16,198 bases of DNA from Chrysochromulina tobinii (Eukaryota > Haptophyta > Prymnesiales > Chrysochromulinaceae). The stretch covers positions 1 through 16,198 of the forward strand of contig JWZX01002504.1 in assembly GCA_001275005.1 (NCBI GenBank), in the 5' to 3' direction. Position 1 is the first letter of the stretch. Every line of letters begins with the position of its first letter. Below the pieces are notes generated by a model that saw only the letters and a list, made by a program, of their open reading frames with translations, was not told the origin of the DNA and ran no database searches. Made by a program: the position numbers and the translations under genes. This document shows, in pieces, positions 1 through 7,946 of the stretch.

Positions 1-6
1 GCCTCA

Positions 7-67
7 GCGCTGCGGGCAAACACCCTGCGTGCGCCCACGCGCTGCGGGCCAACGCCCTGCGCGCGAC
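7..67. repeat. Imperfect 32-bp tandem repeat at left edge
   Basis: The stretch from 7 (gcgctgcgggcaaacaccct...) is repeated from 39 (gcgctgcgggccaacgccct...) with about four mismatches in 29 bases. The 32-bp period is not a multiple of three, so the two units read as ALRAN(T/A)LRA in different frames. This weakens the case that the long frame is translated this far upstream and supports a start at ATG 299. More copies may lie to the left of the window. Confidence 0.5.
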
Positions 68-298
68 AATAACACCTCAAGGGCGAGGAGTCGTCTCTCG
101 GAGTTCTCTCCGGAGAAAAACCTGGCAAAGGCCAAGAAAGGCAACTCGGAGAAAGGGGGGGGGCACGACTCGCACGCGCCGCCCTCTCACCCCTCGCGCC
201 TTACCGCCCCCCACTCGCACAGGACGTCCGAGGACAGGGCGATCGAGCCCAACCTCGCCGCCACGCCAGATTCGCCTCGCGGCGACTGCGACGCCGAG

Positions 299-3200
299 AT
301 GGGCTGCGCGGAGGCGGGTCCGCCTTCAGGCGGCGGCACCGAGGACGCGGCACAAACACGGAGCCGGATCGACAAGGGGATAGCCATCGACTGGACTGCG
401 CACGCCGACTACTGCAACGGCAAAACGGCGACGCAGCCAACGATCTCCTCCGACACTGCCATGGCGGCAGACGAGCCCGCCGCCAAGACTCCCGCACCCG
501 GCAGCATCGACTGGGACGAGCTCGCTCGCAACTTCGGACTACTCGCCGCCCGAGAGGCGCCAACGATTTCCGAAACATGGATGAACACGGCGGGGCGCCC
601 ATCGGCACTCATCCTCATCCCGGTCGCCCACACAGGCACCGACCCATGCGCGATGATCAGCCTCCACCATCCGAGCACCCTCTTTGGAGCGGCACGCGAC
701 GAGCGGCAAGGCGGCGCCGAGCAGGGCGCCATCCTCGCCGCCCGCCTACACGGAGGCATCGAGACGCAGTACGCGGCATCAACCCCGCACTACGGCGCCA
801 ACGACGCGATCATCCTCGTCCCATGGGCAACGCGCCCCACCTTCGTAGCGCGCACGGCTGCCCAACTCGAGCTCGCACTGGAGGCTGGCCTCTTCGCCGC
901 CTGGTGCACTCTCGACGCGCTGCACAACCACAAGGCCTACCACGCGGTGAGCCTCGCCTTCCTTCGCATCGCGGCGCTCACCTCAATCGGGGAGCACGGC
1001 GAACAACGGGCAGGCGTCTGGGAATACGCGCGACCCATCGTCAGCACGCGCACGGCCCACGAGTGGGCCGCACGAGCGGATCTCCCCGCCAATGAAACTG
1101 CGCACGAGCGCACACGCTTCCGCGAAGTCGAACACGCGCGAGGGCGCGAGCTCCGCTCCCTCCTGATCGCGCAGGACTGCGGTAACGGCGCGCTCATCGC
1201 CATGGCCGACAATGTGCGCACGGCGGCGGACTACGGAGACGAGATCCCTTTCCCCGCCAACGGCCTGCCAGAGTATGCCGACAGCGCGCTGCGCCTCGCG
1301 CCATTCGCCGAGCGCCCGCTCAGCCTGAGCACGACGTGGCTCGCGCGGCTGCCACCGCAGCAGGTGCCACCAGGATTCAAACCCACCACGTTTCAAGGCA
1401 TCCTGCGCGGATGGGCACGGCGCAAAATCTGCGCGGCGATGAACGCAACCGCCGACCGCGATTTCGAATGCTACAACACGGGAGGCTCCAAGCTCCGACG
1501 GCCCCCATACATCTGCATCGGGCTCGGCGGCGGCATGCACATCGCGCATGCCGACGGCATCGGCCACTACAATGCGCTCTCGATCGTCTGGGAGCTGGAC
1601 CCGGCCACCGGCCTCTACGACAAACTCGACTACGAACGGCCCGGGCGCACGCACTGGAACCTCGGATACCTCAAGGAGATATTTGGAATCCACGACGATC
1701 AGCAACTAATGTCGCTCGTCATGCACGGCGTGCGCTGGGGCGTGCAGGCCCCGGTGCAGATCCGGATCGCCGCCAACCTCGAGCGTCTCGACGATAGGAT
1801 CCGAGGCGTCGGCGAGGCGTTCAAGAAGCTCATCGCCAAGGGCCTCTATTACAAGTACAAGAAGCTGCGCCGCGCGCACGAGCAGATCTCGCCAGACGGC
1901 CCCGGGCCGTTCATCATCATCCCGTCGTACATCGTCGGCACCGGAGGCACCGACAAGCCTGACAACCCGAACGAGAAGCGCATCATCGGGGACCAAGGGG
2001 CACCGCACGCTGACCAGCGCGTACGCGAGCGCAACGAGCCGCACGGCGACCCCGACGGGCCGATCGTCGTCAGCTTGAACGACATGATGGGCCCAGAGCC
2101 GGGAAGCGTGACACGCGGCAGCATGCTCGACGCTACGAAGTACCCGATGCCACACCCTGAGAGCAAGGTGCGCCCACGGCAGGCATACGGCGACTCGGCC
2201 ATCCTCAGCCACATGGCCCTCGTGAACAAGACCTACTTGGCAGGCTTCAAGTCCGACGGGCGGCACATGTTCTTCCAATTCGAGATGGCCGCCGAGGAGG
2301 AGCGCACCTGCAGCTTTGCGACCATCATCCCTTTCCCGCTCACGGACGAGAGCGGCAAGCCCATCCTCGACGACAGCGGCACGGCCATCGTCGAGCACTG
2401 GTTCACGCTGATCGTCGCTACGTGCATGAACATGGGGTCGCGCAATTCGAGCAAGATCGCACAACGCTTCACGGACCGCCTGCTCGAGGCCTTCTCGCAG
2501 CAGCTGGACGTCTACGTGCGCGACTCGTGGCTCCCGCGCCAAACCGCCGAGCTACAGGCCCTTCTCGCCGAACGGGCGACGCAGCTGGGACCGAGGCAAG
2601 CACGCCCGTTCAAGACCGGCGGCTATACCGACGACTACGAGTTCGAATTCGTCGGGCCCGAGCTGTTCGCGGCCGGCGCGCGCATCTGGACCGACATGTG
2701 CGGCAAGGCAAATTACTGGCTCTCTGAGAAAGCGGGCGCGGGCACAGTCGTCGACTTTATCGGCGGCCGGCTGGTCCTCAACGGCGGCTTCGGCTGCCTG
2801 GCGCCGTCCAAGCACGCGCGGGCGGTCGCGGACTCGATGACCGTCTGCGAGGGCGTGATCACCCGCGAGGCCCTCGAGTCCCACAACTCCTTCCTCGTGC
2901 ACGTGCACGACTGGCTGGACTTTCCGGCGGGCACCTTGAAGGGGCTCTCAGCCCCCCTCAGGATCCCGGGCACGCCCGAGCAGCGGGCGGTGATCACCGA
3001 AGGGGTGAAAGCCCAACACCAAAAGATCATCACCCTCTTGCACGCCCGGCGGGCCGCTAGCTTCTGGAGCGGAGTGAACGAGGCGCTCCGCGGGCAGGAG
3101 TCGGCACGCGCGGCCCTCGCCATCGTGCGCTTCAACCCGCGCTTCACCAGCGACGCATGCTCGGACGTCGCGCAACCGTACATCTGCGGCGTCTGTAACG

Positions 3201-6200
3201 GCATCTACTTCCGCTTCGCCCTCGACGGCGCCTGGCGGCGCCGGCACATCACGGTCACGGAGGCATGCGGCACGGTGCTCACGCTCATGATCTTATCCGA
3301 ATACTTCCCCGACGGAGAGATCATGATAGAGAGCGACGCGTCCGCGTCACTCGCCACAACGCGGGCGACCGCTGACGCCACCGACCTCACCTACCTGCGG
3401 AGACGGGCAGAGGAAGAGGTGAAGTTCCGAACGGCCTCGAGGAGGTCGTGGATCACCCACTGCAAGGGGTGGGCAAACGGCCTGGCAGACGCGGGATCAA
3501 GGGACAAGATGCGCGAGATGCACGCGCTAGCAGACGCGTTTGGCATCCGCCTACGCGAGGTGCCCGTTCCCCAGGAGGCGCTCGCCTTCATGCGCGACGT
3601 GCTCGCCAACTCCACCGAGAGGGCGGAGAATGATGAAGCCCACGACACATCCATGGGCACGCACAACTTGAGCATGACTGGAGACATGCCGATCGCTCAG
3701 CCGAACATGCTAGCGCTCCTCGCGTACCTTGATACGGCAATCGAGCGTGGCGACAGCAGGTTGGAGCTGGAAAGGCGCGCCATCAACGTGGCCAAGTACA
3801 TGGGCGCCAGCCGTCCCATCACCGCGGTCAACTGCGTAATCGCCGCATGCCTTCTCATGCAACCTAAAAGGTTCAAAGGCGCCAAAGCAGCCGCTCAGGC
3901 GTGCGACTGCAGCATGTCAAGCTGTCACAAGTGGCTCAAATTGCTGCGCGACAAAATCCACGAAGAAATGGCAGATGACACGGCGAGCGGCAGCCGCGAG
4001 GCCGCCCCACCGGCACAACCTGAGCAGCCCACTACGGATGAGCCTCCGGCCGAGACCGACTCGCTCGCCGAAGCTAACACCATCGCCTCCCTCATCCTCT
4101 TGGGCCACTGCGACCCGTCGGTCGACCTCGACCTACGGGAGGCCGCACCCAGCTCGACTGGACCGCCTTCGTTCCCACCGTCGCCGCCGGGCACGACCCC
4201 AGTCTCGCGACGAGGGCACGGCCACGCCCCGAGCGGGCCCCTGCCGACACCGCCACCAACTCTCAAGCGGAGAGGCGACGGAGCAGACAGCGGCGATCAC
4301 TCCACGGCCAGCGCGCGCATCACGGCCAACGAGATCGAGGCTCTAGTCGACGTCGAGGCAGCCACCGAAGAAATCAATGCCGCCGCCGACGAGCTCGAAC
4401 TGCAGGAAGCGCTCGAGACGATGAGGCGCGTCGAAACGGAGGATGCGAGCGCGCGCGAGGCCCCCTACTTGCAACACGACCTGGCAAGCATGTTCGCCGG
4501 CGTAGAGGAAAGCCTCGACGAGAACCCGCACTTCCGACACGGCCAGCCCGGCGCCCAATGGGGCGACCTGCTCGAGCCCCCGCTGGTACGCACCGAGCTA
4601 CACGACGGCGTCGCGAGCCACGACACGTCGATGGGCAGGCACAACCTGAGCATGATCGGCGACATGCCAATCGCCCAGGGTGTGAGAGGAACGGGCGGCA
4701 CTGCGTCGCCCAGCCCAGACCCGCGCCCGACAGCGAGGGCCAGAAGGCCGACTGCACCGGCGTCGGCAGGTATCTCACCGGACTCGGCGGAAGGACGCGC
4801 ACCGCACCGCGGCACCAAACGAGCGAGCCCAGCAGCGAACCACGACGACGACGCCGACCTGATCGGCCTGCTGGCCAAGCGCCGCTCGCCGCGAAAATTC
4901 AAAGCGGCGGCAAGCACCACCGACATCGACGACGCCATCGAGAAGCACCCTACACGAGCACGGGCCTCCTCTCCGCAGCCCGACAACGCAGCCGAGGCGA
5001 GACGGCGGGCAACGCACGACGTCGCGGCTCGGCTCACGCAGCACGACTCCGCCTACGCGCTCTTCCCCGATCGACCAGAGGTGCTCCGAGGCATCGTCGT
5101 CGACGCGGCCGCAGCGCGCGAGGCAGGCATCCCGCGCGGCACTGCAACCGCAGACGAATGGGGCTTCCAATGGGTACGCAAGTTCGGGCTCGCGACCAAC
5201 AACCGATGGATGCGCCCGCGGGCAGCCCCCACTGCCGAGGACGCACTGTGCGAGGTCTGGTTCGCCATCCTGGCCCTAGTATGGATCGCTCAGATGATCG
5301 CTCCGTCCACACGGCGCAAGATGGCTGGCTACGGGCAAGGCATGCCAACGAGCGCCCTCCTCGCCCTCTACGGCTGGCGACGCGTCATGCTCGCGTGCGG
5401 AAGATACGTAGCCGACCTATCGCAGGTGCGCGCAGTGCTCAAAGGCATCTGCGCACGCTACAAGGCAAGATGGGGCGACGACGCGTTCGTGCGCTCCCGC
5501 AAGCAGCCGTTCACGACAGCACACCTCACGGCCATCGTCGCGCTGCTCGAGGCCGCCAACCAACTCGTCACGTGGACAGCGGTGCTGCGCCAAGCGGTCC
5601 TGACGGCGTTCTGCCACGCCCTGTCCACCGGGGCCCGCAAGGACGAGTGGACCGCATCTTTCGAAGGAGACACCTTCGTGCGACGCGGCAACTTCAACTG
5701 GGTGGACGGTAACGGCAACGACTTGCCGAACACGCCGGCCACGGTCGCCACGCGCAAGAACGGCGACCTCCTCCGTGGCCGCTCCGCCCCCTCCAAGTGC
5801 GACCGGCTCAACGTCGAGTGGGGCGCCCGCGACATGTGGTTCAGGTACGACGACCAGAACCCGCTCAACTTCGCATGGCGCTGGCGCCAATGGGAAGAGG
5901 CGCACCCTTGCCCCGCCAGCGAGCGAGCACGATGGCCCGCCTTCTCGCCGACGGGCGACAGCCGACCCTTCACGGGCGGCCAAGCCGACGGCCTGCTACG
6001 GGCAGTGCTCAGCCTCGTCATGACGGCCGCGGAGGCCGCACAGCGAACGTGGCACTCGTGCCGCATCACCCTCGCCACGCGGCTGTTCGCAAGGCGCGGA
6101 GAGCCGCGGGGGATTGCACGCGACGAGATCGAGGGCGTCATCCAGTCGCTGGTGCGATGGAAGACGGTCGAAGCGATGCGAATCTACGCACGAATGCAGT

Positions 6201-6790
6201 CAGCACAGTACGCCGACTATGTCGACATGGCCACGGACGTGCGGACCAACACTGGCGGGGACATCCCGACGGACCTACCCGAGGTAGATCCAGAGGGCAT
6301 TCTGGCCGAGACGCAGGCCACAATCGAGGCCATCGATACGGAAGAAACGGCCAAGGCCAAGGCGGCGCGGTCGGCGCGGAACCTCGACGCACCGCGCGCG
6401 GCGGCAAAACGAGGCCAGCGACGCTCAGCCCCCCCAACGGGAGGGATCAGCGCCACCGCCGCCGAACCCGAAGCCAGGCGACGCGTCTTCGACATCGGAG
6501 ACGGAATAGCCGTCTCCCACCTGGGGGACGACAGCTGGAATATCATGGGACAGCAGCTTCGAGTCCACAACAGCTTCTGGGGATGGGAAGGAAACGAGTA
6601 CTCGGAATGCATCGTCGTAGGCTACATAGGCGAGCACAGCTTCGCGTCGAGCAAGCTGTCCAAGCACACCTACATTATCGAATACGACGGTCATCACTAC
6701 CCCGCCACTCACACGACGGTGGCCGGGGCCCTGATGGACGCGGCGGTCAAACGACGAGTCAGGAAAGCGCCTGCCCCGCGTCTTCTATGA
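299..6790 (+). CDS. Retrotransposon polyprotein: reverse transcriptase - RNase H - tyrosine recombinase
   Basis: This 2,163-residue protein, counted from ATG 299, would copy the element's RNA into DNA and insert it by site-specific recombination. I chose ATG 299 because it is the first in-frame ATG and has a strong context (GAGATGG). The frame is open to the left edge, so the true start may be upstream. RT: motif A centres on D653 (KSDGRHMFFQF), motif B is MNMGSRNSSKIAQ at 710, and the catalytic YTDD is 776-779. RNase H: D952, E988, D1013 and D1064 form the expected acidic set. Tyrosine recombinase: R1780 (GARKDEW), H1919-x-x-R1922, W1954 and nucleophile Y1963 are all present, with W to Y spacing of nine. 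Residues 1137-1224 may be cyclin/TFIIB-like, and 2065-2160 may be an SH3/Tudor-like tail. Residues 1-560 are unrecognised and may include a Gag function. A 20-residue peptide is repeated at 1115-1134 and 1441-1460. Confidence 0.88.
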   Translation: MGCAEAGPPSGGGTEDAAQTRSRIDKGIAIDWTAHADYCNGKTATQPTISSDTAMAADEPAAKTPAPGSIDWDELARNFGLLAAREAPTISETWMNTAGRPSALILIPVAHTGTDPCAMISLHHPSTLFGAARDERQGGAEQGAILAARLHGGIETQYAASTPHYGANDAIILVPWATRPTFVARTAAQLELALEAGLFAAWCTLDALHNHKAYHAVSLAFLRIAALTSIGEHGEQRAGVWEYARPIVSTRTAHEWAARADLPANETAHERTRFREVEHARGRELRSLLIAQDCGNGALIAMADNVRTAADYGDEIPFPANGLPEYADSALRLAPFAERPLSLSTTWLARLPPQQVPPGFKPTTFQGILRGWARRKICAAMNATADRDFECYNTGGSKLRRPPYICIGLGGGMHIAHADGIGHYNALSIVWELDPATGLYDKLDYERPGRTHWNLGYLKEIFGIHDDQQLMSLVMHGVRWGVQAPVQIRIAANLERLDDRIRGVGEAFKKLIAKGLYYKYKKLRRAHEQISPDGPGPFIIIPSYIVGTGGTDKPDNPNEKRIIGDQGAPHADQRVRERNEPHGDPDGPIVVSLNDMMGPEPGSVTRGSMLDATKYPMPHPESKVRPRQAYGDSAILSHMALVNKTYLAGFKSDGRHMFFQFEMAAEEERTCSFATIIPFPLTDESGKPILDDSGTAIVEHWFTLIVATCMNMGSRNSSKIAQRFTDRLLEAFSQQLDVYVRDSWLPRQTAELQALLAERATQLGPRQARPFKTGGYTDDYEFEFVGPELFAAGARIWTDMCGKANYWLSEKAGAGTVVDFIGGRLVLNGGFGCLAPSKHARAVADSMTVCEGVITREALESHNSFLVHVHDWLDFPAGTLKGLSAPLRIPGTPEQRAVITEGVKAQHQKIITLLHARRAASFWSGVNEALRGQESARAALAIVRFNPRFTSDACSDVAQPYICGVCNGIYFRFALDGAWRRRHITVTEACGTVLTLMILSEYFPDGEIMIESDASASLATTRATADATDLTYLRRRAEEEVKFRTASRRSWITHCKGWANGLADAGSRDKMREMHALADAFGIRLREVPVPQEALAFMRDVLANSTERAENDEAHDTSMGTHNLSMTGDMPIAQPNMLALLAYLDTAIERGDSRLELERRAINVAKYMGASRPITAVNCVIAACLLMQPKRFKGAKAAAQACDCSMSSCHKWLKLLRDKIHEEMADDTASGSREAAPPAQPEQPTTDEPPAETDSLAEANTIASLILLGHCDPSVDLDLREAAPSSTGPPSFPPSPPGTTPVSRRGHGHAPSGPLPTPPPTLKRRGDGADSGDHSTASARITANEIEALVDVEAATEEINAAADELELQEALETMRRVETEDASAREAPYLQHDLASMFAGVEESLDENPHFRHGQPGAQWGDLLEPPLVRTELHDGVASHDTSMGRHNLSMIGDMPIAQGVRGTGGTASPSPDPRPTARARRPTAPASAGISPDSAEGRAPHRGTKRASPAANHDDDADLIGLLAKRRSPRKFKAAASTTDIDDAIEKHPTRARASSPQPDNAAEARRRATHDVAARLTQHDSAYALFPDRPEVLRGIVVDAAAAREAGIPRGTATADEWGFQWVRKFGLATNNRWMRPRAAPTAEDALCEVWFAILALVWIAQMIAPSTRRKMAGYGQGMPTSALLALYGWRRVMLACGRYVADLSQVRAVLKGICARYKARWGDDAFVRSRKQPFTTAHLTAIVALLEAANQLVTWTAVLRQAVLTAFCHALSTGARKDEWTASFEGDTFVRRGNFNWVDGNGNDLPNTPATVATRKNGDLLRGRSAPSKCDRLNVEWGARDMWFRYDDQNPLNFAWRWRQWEEAHPCPASERARWPAFSPTGDSRPFTGGQADGLLRAVLSLVMTAAEAAQRTWHSCRITLATRLFARRGEPRGIARDEIEGVIQSLVRWKTVEAMRIYARMQSAQYADYVDMATDVRTNTGGDIPTDLPEVDPEGILAETQATIEAIDTEETAKAKAARSARNLDAPRAAAKRGQRRSAPPTGGISATAAEPEARRRVFDIGDGIAVSHLGDDSWNIMGQQLRVHNSFWGWEGNEYSECIVVGYIGEHSFASSKLSKHTYIIEYDGHHYPATHTTVAGALMDAAVKRRVRKAPAPRLL
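3641..3700 (+). repeat. Peptide repeat copy 1 within polyprotein (HDTSMGTHNLSMTGDMPIAQ)
   Basis: These 20 codons lie about 50 codons after the last RNase H aspartate. They match the segment at 4619-4678 at 18 of 20 residues but only 51 of 60 bases; most differences are synonymous. The flanking sequence is not alignable, so the peptide itself appears to be what is conserved. A linker or processing role is only a guess. Confidence 0.8.
4619..4678 (+). repeat. Peptide repeat copy 2 within polyprotein (HDTSMGRHNLSMIGDMPIAQ)
   Basis: This is the second copy of the 20-residue motif. It sits upstream of the tyrosine-recombinase domain in a Pro/Ala/Arg-rich linker. It differs from copy 1 at T/R and T/I. 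Together the two copies bracket the segment between RNase H and recombinase. Confidence 0.8.
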
Positions 6791-7107
6791 GGGCAGCGCC
6801 ACGCGTGTGCCGAGGCCGGCACACGCCCCCCCCCTACAGAATGGAGTCGAGCGCAGGGAGTCTACACGAGGCCGGGAAGGGAGAGGAAGGAAGGTCGGTC
6901 AGCGTGAACCTCTCCTCATCCGGCACACGATACTCGAAGGCTCCGAGGCGACTACGACTCAGCACGACGGATGCGACTACTCCGGCGCCTTGGCGGCCTG
7001 CGGGCCAAAACTCCTGCCAAGGAGCGACCACTACGACTCACGCCGGACGGGTCGGCATCTACGATGACGGGCAATAGCCTCCATGGGCGCACCCCTGGCA
7101 GCACGGA
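6791..7107. other. Element 3' untranslated region with stem-loop
   Basis: This 317-bp stretch between the polyprotein stop and repeat B1 contains no convincing gene. A perfect inverted repeat, GCGTGTGCC (6803-6811) and GGCACACGC (6818-6826) with a 6-nt loop, begins 12 bases after the stop codon and could fold in the RNA. Longer frames crossing the region in other phases look like high-GC shadows. Confidence 0.5.
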
Positions 7108-7327
7108 AGGGACTGAAGGTCCTGCCCGGGGTCGCGGGTGGTGGAGCGCCCACCGCACCGGTTTCGTCAGTTCTACGTCAGACGATTGACGAAACTTGAC
7201 GAAACCGCGGATGGGCGCGAGGTCCGATCCGCCGTAGCCGTAACGGCAACGGCCGGCCTCCCACCACCTCTCTCAGGAGGTTATAATAATGCTAAACTTA
7301 CGATATGACTTCACCAACCATCAATAA
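7108..7327 (+). repeat. Direct repeat B1 (220 bp, identical to 7727-7946)
   Basis: The repeat starts with agggactgaaggtcctg and ends with caaccatcaataa. Read base by base it is identical to the downstream copy at an offset of 619 bp. Identity stops abruptly on both sides (7107 a versus 7726 c; 7328 t versus 7947 g). In split-direct-repeat YR elements this corresponds to B1. It contains an inverted and two tandem copies of TGACGAAAC. Confidence 0.93.
7161..7205 (+). promoter_or_regulatory. TGACGAAAC array in B1, possible recombinase-binding or RNA-structure site
   Basis: GTTTCGTCA at 7161-7169 is an inverted copy of TGACGAAAC. Two direct copies follow at 7187-7195 and 7197-7205, ten bases apart. 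The same array recurs in B2 at 7780-7824. A single exact copy lies at 7488-7496 and a partial TGACGAA at 7408-7414 in the segment between the repeats. Inverted arms of about 10 bp resemble YR binding sites, but this role is inferred. Confidence 0.4.
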
Positions 7328-7726
7328 TCTAAGTTAAGACCTTAACGCGGTTATAAGATGGGCAGGGGAAAGGCGAGAGGATAGGCTGTCGATCTCGTCG
7401 CCGTCGGTGACGAATCCCTGGGAACCCAATTCTAACTCAGGCGAAACGTTCCCGTCGGCAGTCGGCACCAAAGCTGTGGAAAGTGGGTGACGAAACTATC
7501 GATGGATTGGGGAGGTTCCGCAGGACCCAAAGTAGGCTTCTCTCAAGCCTCAACGAAGACCGACAGGCAGGACAGCCATCCGCCTCGCTGCTCTCTCTCT
7601 GCTCACCTCACCCTCCGCCGCACCTACGCATTGCACGCGCAATAGCTCGAACATTACATATCATACTAACCATGCTTCATGACCCATACGAGTATAGGAC
7701 CATGCGCATGGCATCCCAGTAGGGGC
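7328..7726. repeat. Inter-repeat segment (putative A2 of the split repeat)
   Basis: These 399 bp between the two identical repeats contain no credible gene. In the A1-B1-A2-B2 model this segment should duplicate the left end of the element. No copy of it is visible in the first kilobase of the window, which fits A1 lying outside. It holds one full and one partial TGACGAAAC motif and a CT-rich stretch around 7585-7620. Confidence 0.6.
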
Positions 7727-7746
7727 AGGGACTGAAGGTCCTGCCC
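7723..7746 (+). other. Hairpin spanning the A2/B2 junction
   Basis: GGGCAGG (7723-7729) pairs with CCTGCCC (7740-7746), and AC with GT inside, leaving one bulged G and a TGAAG loop. The left arm lies mostly in A2 and the right arm in B2, so the structure does not form equally well at B1. It may mark the junction in RNA or DNA. Confidence 0.4.
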
Positions 7747-7946
7747 GGGGTCGCGGGTGGTGGAGCGCCCACCGCACCGGTTTCGTCAGTTCTACGTCAG
7801 ACGATTGACGAAACTTGACGAAACCGCGGATGGGCGCGAGGTCCGATCCGCCGTAGCCGTAACGGCAACGGCCGGCCTCCCACCACCTCTCTCAGGAGGT
7901 TATAATAATGCTAAACTTACGATATGACTTCACCAACCATCAATAA
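7727..7946 (+). repeat. Direct repeat B2 (220 bp), probable right terminus of the element
   Basis: This copy is identical to 7108-7327. Its end at caataa followed by gtatacg is the probable junction with host DNA, because no element-like sequence was seen beyond it. YR elements generally make no target-site duplication, so none is expected. Confidence 0.9.

Larger units (their letters stand above)
1..7946 (+). mobile_element. DIRS-superfamily tyrosine-recombinase retrotransposon with split direct repeats (left end outside window)
   Basis: The element contains a giant RT-RNase H-tyrosine recombinase reading frame, followed by two identical 220-bp direct repeats (7108-7327 and 7727-7946) around a 399-bp unique segment. 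In PAT, Ngaro, TOC and kangaroo type elements the order is A1-ORFs-B1-A2-B2. The layout seen here matches the B1-A2-B2 end, so the right boundary is probably 7946. A1, a copy of 7328-7726, is not found at the left of the window and should lie upstream of position 1. No integrase, aspartic protease or DIRS-type methyltransferase was recognised. The frame has no stop or frameshift and the repeats are identical, so insertion looks recent. The element lies tail-to-tail with the host membrane-protein gene that ends at 8333. The left boundary is unknown. Confidence is high for the class and moderate for the exact right end. Confidence 0.85.

Noticed and set aside
29-31. GTG as the start of the polyprotein
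   Set aside because: GTG starts are not normal in eukaryotic nuclear genes. The frame is simply open to the edge, and the first ATG is at 299.
1706-2542. A 278-codon minus-strand open frame opposite the reverse transcriptase
   Set aside because: It is antisense to clear RT motifs and its composition is that expected from complementing GC-rich codons.
4558-7077. Two long open frames (384 and 426 codons) in another phase of the plus strand over the recombinase half
   Set aside because: They overlap the domain-bearing frame, are extremely Arg/Pro-rich and show no motif. They are high-GC shadows.
7161-7205. GAAAC boxes in the 220-bp repeats as part of a hammerhead ribozyme
   Set aside because: No CTGANGA box lies at the needed position on either strand. 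The motif is better explained as a repeat array.
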